A stretch of 64,000 nucleotides of DNA, taken from positions 11,340,657 to 11,404,656 of the forward strand of contig OX438757.1 in the NCBI GenBank assembly GCA_949316235.1, read 5' to 3'. The notes beneath the pieces are model-generated. The model was not told the origin of the DNA. It searched no databases and worked only from the letters and a program-made list of their open reading frames with translations. Source of the stretch: Oegoconia quadripuncta (lineage: Eukaryota; Arthropoda; Insecta; Lepidoptera; Autostichidae). Shown here piece by piece: positions 19,901 through 30,300 of the stretch. Each line of letters opens with the position of its first letter. Positions within the stretch are counted from its first letter, which is position 1. The translations under genes were made by a program, and so were the position numbers.

Positions 19901-20640
19901 CTTTAAAATCTTCATTTTAAGTTGTAGCTGTATAAATCTGCTTTAGGCTTTACGCTTTTTAGTTATGCTAAGTTTCGCTATGTCTATCTTATAAATGGCA
20001 ATATTATAATAATACCCATATTTTATTATTAGTTAGCCAATTTTTAAGTATTTTTTTCTTATACAATGGCGCCATCACAATTTATTTTGAAAATGATCAA
20101 TAAGACGCGTAGAATAAGCTATGTGAAGGATATGAGTGTTAGATATATTTAAACTAGAATTTATTTAGTAATTGTTGCTGTGTTAAATGACGTTTATACG
20201 TGTTTTACAGTACTGTACAGCTGTAGCCAGTATAGATGTGTCGGCGATTTGAGGGCGAAGTCATAAATTTCAAGTGCGACTGATGTTAGTTGATACTGTT
20301 TGACACGTGAAGTAAGGTCTTTATTACCTCCGAGTATCAATTAAATCTAATTTAAGTTTCTCACAGGCTGCTATTACATTGTCATAATTATCTACAAACG
20401 CTTCATATCTCATTTTTGATCTCCTCACATCTTTGGATAATGTTTTTCAATTTCTTAGATATGAAATTTTTATTTCATACACATGACAGTGTAATACCAG
20501 CCCTTATGTATGGTTATGATTATAATTAATTAATTACGTTTCACTTATTTGTATAGATTTTTTTAACACAACAATAAATATAAATGTGAAATACATTTTG
20601 TTTCATTTTCTATACTTACACCATTCCTTTATTTAGGTAG
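16996..20640 (+). other. Src42A: Downstream region, probably a long Src42A 3' UTR
   Basis: This 3.6-kb stretch has no long ORF on either strand and very few recognisable repeats, in contrast to all other non-coding parts of the window. That, and its position between two convergent genes, fits a long 3' UTR. Several AATAAA signals are present, for example near 17615 and 18543, and one near 20571 just before the FIRRM 3' end. The true polyadenylation site cannot be chosen from sequence alone. Confidence 0.45.
20628..20633 (-). terminator. FIRRM: FIRRM polyadenylation signal AATAAA
   Basis: On the minus strand AATAAA lies about 40 nt after the FIRRM stop codon (stop at 20672-20674). It is the first canonical signal downstream of the stop. 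Confidence 0.6.
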
Positions 20641-20671
20641 TATTATTAAACAAATAAGTAATCTGTGAACT

Positions 20672-21325
20672 TCAATCAATTATATTTCTCAAGTTATTAC
20701 ACACATTTCTTATTCTATTCTTAAATTGACAAATCGTAATGTTCTCTTTAAGGTTGGAGAGCAAGGCAGTATCATTTTCCAGCCGAGATATTATATCTTC
20801 AACATTCAATTTAACTTTTTTACAAGCCGGCTCCGAATCACTATCTATCTCGAACAGTGTGTCAATATCGGCAAAATCAAAGTTCTTGCTATTTGTCTTC
20901 TCCATAGCAACAGAGGAATCACTCAACTCTATAACGTGGTGATTTTCGATACATTTGTGACAATACTCGAAATCAATAGTTGCCATAAACTGTTCTCTCA
21001 GATCAATGGCATGACCATTGAAATTTTTACATATGTACTTATTCCAGATATCTTGCAATAACTCATCTTCTACAAGAACTTTGGATATAATATTGTCTGT
21101 ACTCTTATTTCTATGTTGTGTTAGAACATTGTAGAACTTATATCTCACTACACTATCAGTCTCTTGAAATAAATATTTAAATGTTTCAACAAGCAGTAAG
21201 TCAGCCACACATTTGTTTTCGTCGTATGTAGTGGAGGATAATGATAAAGTAAGTACGACATTAATTAATATCAATTTCAGTTCTGTACTGCATTTTTGCA
21301 TCATACTATAAATCGCGTGGATTAT
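20672..21325 (-). CDS. FIRRM: FIRRM exon 12 with stop
   Basis: Acceptor atttccag, encodes IIHAIYSMMQKCSTEL to the C-terminus NNLRNIID and stop, 217 codons. The C-terminal part has an acidic stretch (IDTLFEIDSDSEP), a basic patch (KKVKL, a possible nuclear signal) and a final amphipathic helix resembling the human C-terminus. Confidence 0.85.
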   Translation of the reverse strand: MIHAIYSMMQKCSTELKLILINVVLTLSLSSTTYDENKCVADLLLVETFKYLFQETDSVVRYKFYNVLTQHRNKSTDNIISKVLVEDELLQDIWNKYICKNFNGHAIDLREQFMATIDFEYCHKCIENHHVIELSDSSVAMEKTNSKNFDFADIDTLFEIDSDSEPACKKVKLNVEDIISRLENDTALLSNLKENITICQFKNRIRNVCNNLRNIID

Positions 21326-24300
21326 CTGGAAATGAAAATAATCATGGTGTAATACAGGCCGTAGGTGTCGTACCTTGTGTGCCTACTTCAAGTAATTGTA
21401 AACTTATATGATGTGATCTAACTAATATTATAAATGCGAAAGTTTGGATGTTTGTTTGTTTGTTGCTCAATCACGGCGAAACGCCTAAACGGATTTGAAT
21501 GAAATTTGTTATATAGGTAGAATATACCTTGGATTAAGACATAGGATACTTTTTATCCTAATAAAGAGACTAGTTCCAGCGGGATAAACAAATTAAACAT
21601 ATCCGCAATAAAGCTATTCCACGCAGGCGAAGCCGCGGGCGAGAAGCTAGTAATAAATACTTTGTACTTAGCGTTTACAAACAAACACAATACTTACCTT
21701 CACTACATTGGCATTGCAATTGAATACGTTGCTCCAGGAATTCGTCAAACAGGCTAATGATTCAATAAAATCGTTAAACCACATCGAGCCCTTATCAAGT
21801 TGACATAGTGGCGTAAATTTATTGTTTTTCGTACAGACTTTCGTCCAAGCTTTCATAATATTGTCCCTTAACACTATATCTTCGCATTGACACGTCGCTG
21901 CCAGTTTCATTGTTGTACTCTACAAAAAAATAAGGAAACATTTATTCAATAACAAATAAAGAGATGTAATTTAAATATAAACTAGATAGAACAAATTTTA
22001 AAAAATGGGACCGCGAGGCGAAAAACGCTACTAAATTCACACAACAGTTCAATACCATACAACCTTAATACCATGCTTTACCTTAGACCTAAAAATGATA
22101 TATCTACTATAAAAATATATATCAAGCAGGGTAAATATTAATAAAATATGTAATCATCGACCACAGAGTCCATAGACACCTAATATTTGATTCACTGTAC
22201 CAAATTAATTGTTCTGTCGGCCAGCTGAGGTAAGTGGAAGGCGAGGTACCGCATTCCGATTGGTTCAACTAGGTTGTTATTTATGTGACCTTGACAGAGT
22301 CAATCAAAGTGCAATAAGCTGACAGGACTAGCCAATAACGTGATTCGAAGGTTTTGGTCAGCTGTTCTATGTAGTATCCATCCTGATGTGTTGACAGATA
22401 ACTCTCGCCTGTTACGGAATCTGGGTTATGTGGTCGACGCGACGTATCTAACACATAAAACAAAGTACTAATTAGGGTAATGATTATTGAGCACGCCTGA
22501 TAGACTGACTTATTCCACGTACAGCCTGACTGACGTACAGCCACAGAATTAGTACAGAGCATAGTAGCCCCATGCTTTAATTCAGTACGGATTATGGGAA
22601 AATATAACAGCGCAGGTGGATAGGCAGCCATCCTAATTTAGCACGGGAATCCGTAACATGATCATATTTGTTTAAGGCAAAGCTAAAACCCCTTTCTAGA
22701 TTCTAAAAATTCTAAATTTTCGATATTTATCTTCTCTATTTATGTATAATTAAAACGCGGTTATATTCTATGAGGTTTAACTTTTAGGATACATTAGAAA
22801 TGATCCTTAATGATTACATAATTCTAATAGTGGAAGAATTGGAACGAGAAGTTTATCATTGATTTGTGTTATCATTTATGCTTAACACTTACCAAAGAAG
22901 AGAAGACTTCTGGCTTATGATTGCCAGATGTGAATAGTTTGCGGAAATCTGTCTTAAGTCTTTCTATTACTATTTCTTCAGCATTGCATTGAACAGGGTC
23001 TGGTAAGTTACTAATTTTCAATACACTCAATAACACTGCGTTCTTATCTTCATGAATACTGAACAGTTTGTACACCCTCATCTTATCATCATTCGGCATT
23101 GCGTCAAACAATCTACTTATTGTATGACTTAAGTAGACTTGCTGAGGTGATAAGTCAAATAACTTATTTGTTTCTAATTTTTGATATGTTCTACATAGAG
23201 AAACTAATTGATTTGTTATATGTTGTCGGGTGCTGTACCTGGAAACAGAGGAAAACATGGAGCGCAAATACTTCTCATAGACCATGATGCCTAAACCCCT
23301 TTGCAAAAAACGTTTTATGTTGTTATTTTGTTGTCATCACCATCATCGTTAGCCAGCATTTTGAAATTCACGTATTCAACTCGTTATTCCACAAAGGCTG
23401 TGCAAAACCAGATACTATTTCTCAATAGCGAGGTGAGTGAGTGCGCAAGACGTGCTTTACACATTTATTTATTTGAAATAAAAGCAAAGTTTTAAAAACT
23501 AATATCTTAAATTGTTACCTTGCCAATAGCACCCAAAGATTTGATGAAAATAAGGCACTGCAATAATCAGTACCAAGGATTGCTTCATACATTTTCTCTT
23601 CAAGACTTGTCATTTGTTCAGCATTTAATGTAATTGCTAATGCCAATGTGTGCACCAATAAATGTTCATATAATCCATGAGTTTGGATATCGTTACTTGC
23701 TTCATCATTAAATTTTAAACCAATGTTAAACCAGACGTGACCTAAAAAATAAGCTTTATTTAGTATTCTTCAAATTTAAAGATAAATTCGTACAAAATTT
23801 GCACTCAGTTTGGATATCGTTACTTGCTTCATCATTAAATTTTAAACCAATGTTAAACCAGACGTGACCTAAAAAATAAGCTTTATTTAGTATTCTTCAA
23901 ATTTAAAGATAAATTCGTACAAAATTTGCACTCGTAAAGGTGGGTCCAAGCAGTCACCGCGCTATGATTGGACAAATTGAATGTATTTGATTGGACTACT
24001 CTCGCGTGCGAAAGTGTCCGCTTACAGAGTGATGTCAATAATGCAAAAAAAATTAAGTTTGCTATCTTGTTCCAGCTTTATGCAAATAAAAGAGAGGCAA
24101 GGCTTCTATCTCGTGTCATTAGATTTAAAAAATGTAAAAAAAAATGTTGTACGCCCTTTTCTATACCCCGTTATACACTCTCTAACCGCTTATAGGGTTG
24201 GTTGGAAGAGATCTCTCTTAGAGATAAGCTCACCTTTGTATCTGACAAATGTATCTTTTGTGTTTATTTGCAATAAGGTCATCTAGAAAATTTGGAATTT

Positions 24301-27300
24301 CGATCCTAAAATTTGGTTGGAAGAGATCTCTCTTAGAGATAAGCTCACCTTTGTATCTGACAAATGTATCTTTTGTGTTTATTTGCAATAAGGTCATCTA
24401 GAAAATTTGGAATTTCGATCCTAAAATTTTTTTATTAAAAAAAAATTATTATTTTGCATTAAAAAAAGCTAATTCTATGAGTGACGATAAAAATTGGATC
24501 ATTCATTCCTATATTTTGTAACGAAATCCGAAAGGAATCGTTATGCCGACACCTCGCCAATGATAGCCATCTCCAGCCTTGACTTTCATTCAACACTGTA
24601 TATTAAGTATACAATAATCTTTCCGCTCGTTAAGAATTACACATAATTTTTATTTCAACATAAGATACATGATATTGTTTATGCAAAATGAAAAAATTAG
24701 CAACAAATTATGTATAAATCAATCTTACCCACCGTACGGCAAAATTTTGTAAATACATTCAATAAGATTCCGTTTGGGCACTCGGAAATCTTCATTCGGC
24801 TGTAATATTGTTTTAGTTATGGATATAATCAGAATAATATAGCCAAGTAACCTGTCTTCATTTCTCAAAGTATTAATATCCAATTGTATTATAAACTGAA
24901 AACAAATAATTATTATACAATATACATATGCAATATAAAACAACACTACAAATACACTTTATTGCACAACAGATAAGAAAATACAGTTTCAGAAATGTGG
25001 TAAGAATAGAATGTACATTTTGGCGACCTTATCACTAAAAGCGATCTCTTACAGGCAACCTTTGGGTATAAGGATAGTACATTTGAAATAGGTAGGTTGT
25101 GCGGTATTAAATAGGGTAGCAGATTCAAACTACGTGAATAAATTTCATATATTTACATACACATACATACATAGATCAATAGACAAATATACCTACTTAA
25201 ACATAACATCTATAAAATAGTAACAAAATACAAACGTAAATATATAAGGTCTAACAAAATTAATCCGACAAACGTCAACGACGACAGGTCATTAACCTTG
25301 TGGTGCGAAACGACCCATTCAAAATTTGCAGGTGGCGATTCACACCACCGGACGTTAGTACTATTACCTATTCTGTGCCACCGGTCCGAAAGGGGCTCTT
25401 CAAAAATTTAATGGGTCGTTTCACACCGCGGTGCGAACCGTTTGTGGTGTGAATCGCCACCCGACCCATTTTTTTCTCATTGATAAAACAAGGTGCAATC
25501 GAAATGAAGTAAGTCTGTTAATGTGTATTCTCATTTGCACTTACATTTATTTTTTTTACTCTGAAACAAAATATTTAAGGCTAATTTTTTTAATGAATAT
25601 ATTATTTTATTGTCATGTACGTGCAATTGCCAAAGTTTGTCGGGTTAATTTTATTAGTCCCAATATAGGTGTACTAAATAAATATTTATTGATATATAAA
25701 ATAATGATAATAAGCGACAACAGGATTGTGCTAAGGTATAGAGAGAAGCTAAGAAGAGAACACAGACTACTTTAAGTTACAATCATATTTAACTTACATT
25801 AACAAATGTTTCATCTGTCAATAGTCCTCTAAGAAGTAAATCAGATGGATATACCACATGAGTGTTCATCAGATTTCCAAATTGTTGTAGCTTATCAGTC
25901 GTCAGTTCAAGATACGCATTATTGTTTCTAAAAGAATAAGCATTACAAACTAAATAAAAATAAAGTTAGAAAATAACTAATCTTGTCATTAATCCTTACA
26001 GCCTGTCTTTTATGCCCAACGAGTTAGCCTCGACCTCAATCACACCTGTTGTTAAATGAAGATGAGGCCGAAGGTGGAAGCGTACTGACCCGGAAACCCC
26101 ATCCTATATGGGTAGAAACCAATAAACTCTGTGTATATGGGGGAATGGCAAACTTATCTCTGATAACCGGAACACAGCAATGCTATTAACAATGCTGTTT
26201 ATTTACATTTAATTAACAATTGGCGTCAGACTTAAATAAGATGGTGGTAGCTGACCCGGCGGACATTTAAAATGCCCTACCACCAGCCAAACCGAGTAGT
26301 AAACATTTACCCCGCTGGGGATCGAACCCGCGACCTCCGATTCGTAAACCACGGGTTAGCACTTGACCTCTATCACACCTGATGTTAAGTGAAGATGAGA
26401 CCTACGGTGGAAACGTACTGACCCGGAAACCCCATCTTATTTGGGGAATTGGCTATCTTATCTCTGACAATCGGAACACAACAATGTAACTAACATTGCT
26501 GTTTAAATTGAGATTTAAATGTCCGCCTGGCTAGCTACCTGGTGGTAGCTAGCCAGGAGGACATTTAAAATGCCCTACCACCAACCAAACCGAGTACTAA
26601 ACATGTACCCGGCTGGGGATCGAACCCGCGACCTACGATTCCTAAACCCTATGTTGTTTACATTGAGCCACGGAGGCGATTAACTTTGTTTATCCACCAA
26701 GTGGGAGATCGTTCAATGTTGCGCCTACCGGTTCGGTTCGGAATTCATAATGTTATCTTCTAGAATTAACAGAGACACAAGAGATCCAGAGAAAGCGATC
26801 CAAAAATCCATTGTCAGTTGTCGTTCTGTATTTCAAAATTCTTTTGCAATATAAACCTCTTTTAAAAAACAGCTTCCCTGATTTTCTTGATTGTTCTTCT
26901 CAAATGAAAACGGTTTTCTGAGCAACCGGTAGCTTAAAATATGTAAGATATGACTAATTTAAGTTGTACCCTATGTACCTACTAAATAAAGAATTTCTTG
27001 ACTTTGAACCAAGAGTCATTTGGCCCAAGAGATTTATCATTAGCCAAGAGATTAATCGTGGGTATAATGGCAGACTTTGGTTGGTGGATAGCGGCGTCCT
27101 TCAGCTCAGATAAACTGTTGATTGCTAATCGACAAGTTGCCTGTCCTATCGGCCTTTTAGTGAAATTGTACATTTAAATTTTCTTACATTTGTTTACATA
27201 TCAATGTACATACACAGATGTCAAATCTATCACTCGGAATCATATAGTATTGGTCTGTCCATATCCAGCCATATATTATAAATGCAACAATTAAATATCT

Positions 27301-30300
27301 TTGTTGTCTTCATTTCACGTCGTCATTACGAAACATCAAATTTTTTGCACTGGCCTACCGTGTCCAAAGAAGTTGGAGAGTCAAAAAGGAATAAATAAGG
27401 GTGGAAGCTAATAACAAAATCCACTTACAAATAAATGTAAAGGAGTAACTCCACTACATGGTCAGGTTTCATAGCTGTTGTATTTTTGAAGATGTTAGAA
27501 ATTCGTAGTAATATTTTAATCGTGAAATTCGATACTTTTAAAGATCTTAAGACCGTTTTATCATGCTGATTCATCTGGAACATAAATATCACACCATATA
27601 TAATACGACAATAGCCTTACTTTCGTCCCTATTATTGGGCCACAGCATCCAACCACTTGGAAAGAGTAAGGGCCATAATCCACCGAATTGGTGTATTAAT
27701 GTCAGTCTAATGACCACCAGACAGTGTTTTCAAGTCACTCCCTGTGGGCCACGCACTTGAATTAGCAACTGCTTTCAGTTGAAAACAATAAATAAATAAT
27801 AAATAAATAAATATCCTTAGACATACACACAGCGCCATCTAGTTCCACAGTAAGCAACTATATGCTTGTGTTGTGGATACCAGATGGTTGATATAATACA
27901 TAAATACATTTTTTTTGTAAATAAATACTTATTATAAATGAAAACATCCATAACTCGGGTACACATGTCCGTATTCATCACACAAACATATGCCCCTAGC
28001 GGGATTCGAACCCGCAACCTTTTGGTATAGTGGTCAGAGTTGCTAACCATTACACCAAACAGGTCGTTAATGGTTAAACGTTAAAACAATGGGATCGATT
28101 TATTTATCGTGCCCTCCAAAATACGAAAATATTTCTTGACATGAAAACCTTTAAATGTCACCTGTCACTATCATCTCGTAATTATTTTTCAGAGGTTCTT
28201 AAGGTTAAGAAACGTTTGAGCATATGGACGTTACTTACTTACTTTCCTACATGCAATCAAGCGGGCATGCGAACTGTCGGCATTCGGCCGCCCCAACACA
28301 TTTTCTTGCATAGTTTCCAGATTTTATTTTCGTCGTTTTATGTTGGACCTTACAAATCGAGCTATTGATACCGAGTCACGTTCTTTCAGATGAGAGACAC
28401 ATAGAAATTCTCGATAGAGATACCATTATCTAATAAATTATAATGAATTCATGCATAATTTTAAAGAAAAATTACCTCAGTTGCAGATTTTATATTAAGT
28501 TCAATGATAGTGCATAGAATTTTTGTACAATCCTGAAAAATATGTTTGTCTATTAGATAACTGGAATGTTTTTCACATATTAATGTGTATGCCTTCCATT
28601 GTTCCGCCATTGTCTTGACATCCAAAGTCTGCACTATGTCCCCTATCTTCAGATTAATATCCAATACTGCAAAAAGAGAAACGAAAATAGTAACATTTGC
28701 CACAACCACCCTTGTAAATCCGCCTGCATTGGGTGGATATGTGCGAAAGCGATGCCAATAATTTGCTTACGAAGCTGCTTATCGACATATAATTTTGGTA
28801 GGTACCATTCCGTTGTTGTGATGTATAATCGTTTTAAGAATGTAAATAGCCTTTGCGGCAATCTGAAAACAACATTATTTCATATTCTGGATAAAGGTGA
28901 GGCTTTTAATGTAAATAAGAAACAAAATGGTCGAAAATTTGTAAAAATATGCTTTCACAAGATTCAAAGCCTGTCTGTGTGTGCACGGTCTCTCTGTGCT
29001 AGCTACTACTGTTTTAACTGGTTTAAAATATAAATCCAGTTCATATTACTCAACAGAATTGAACAATTTTTCAAAATAAACACTCATCAAATATCAATTT
29101 TATGAATAAAACATTTTATGTAATAAATTATACCTACATTATAGTTGGACTGAATTTTTGTGATGAATCTGTGCAAGGGCCGCAGGTGTAATTATGTGAT
29201 GTTCATTTGTTTTACACACATCTTTGTCTTTGAGCTGGAGAAACATCACATACTTGGGTGCTAGTGGAGCTAGCGAATTTTCTACCCTTAAGATGCTTTT
29301 CTGCATTCTCGCCACAAAAAAGGAATTCATGGGCATTATGCCAGTTATTATGCTTACCCTCAATCAATATGCTCAGCTCCTCAGTTTCAGTCAAATCAAA
29401 AATGAAATGTTTTCCCAATATCATCAGGTAGGTCAGCTGTAGATCATGACAGCTTCGGAACAAATCCTTTAACTGATTTTCTACATCCTTCAAAATGGTC
29501 CCATATAAAATTTCACTAGAAATAAGTAAAAATTACGTATTACATTTTTTTATTCATTTAGTTTAAATATTGAGTTTATATGATAAGATAGATAAGGTGT
29601 TTATTTGTTACTCTAGTGACACACATAGCTATATAAAAGTTTATACAGGGTAATACTCTTGAACGGCGAAGGAAAAAAAAGTCCTGTGAAGTTCCCAACC
29701 CGCACTGGGCCAGCGTGGCGGACTATGGCCCATACTCCCTCAATATGAGGGAAGGTCTGTATCCCTGCAGTGGGATGTTTAAGGATTGACAATGATGATT
29801 TAAATTAGTGTAATTCCTGTTTACTAGTGAATCCACTTCTGATTACGAAGAACTTTCCGCAGGGAATCATAGCCGAAATTTTCAAATACCCATACAAAGT
29901 AACCATTCTGAAACCACCTTTAGTGTGGAATTCCAACAATATTCGGCTGAATTCAGCTATGGTTCCTAATGAAAAGTTGTTCATAATCAGGAGTGGAGTC
30001 ACCAGCCGAAAATTGTTGGAATTCCATACAAAAGTTGGTTTCAGAGTGGTTTACTTTGTATGGGTAACCAAAATTTTTTCATCGAATTGGACTATAGTTC
30101 CTTGGGGAAAGTTGTTCGTAATTAAGAGTGGCGCCACCAGTTAATGGGAATTACACGAATTCAAATTCACCCTGTATAGTTTGAATGCCTAATTAATGTA
30201 ATTTTTTCTAATAATTCTTTACATTTACTTTACAGGTGATTAGAATAGAATCGGACTGGACAGGATGTGTTTTGGCTCATATACAAAATTGTATCATTCT

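Noticed and set aside
22281..22631. 116-codon minus-strand frame in FIRRM intron 10
   Set aside because: Exons 10 and 11 join in phase without it, and it has no matching splice sites or homology.
26982..27173. 63-codon minus-strand frame considered as a FIRRM exon
   Set aside because: Exon 6 at 27429-27574 restores phase and matches the family; this frame does neither.
28000..28066. Possible minus-strand tRNA gene
   Set aside because: Joined to a SINE core and tail shared with other copies; anticodon arm and acceptor stem do not close.
29139..29363. 74-codon minus-strand frame downstream of FIRRM exon 4
   Set aside because: It overlaps exon 4 donor sequence in another frame; exons 4 and 5 join directly.
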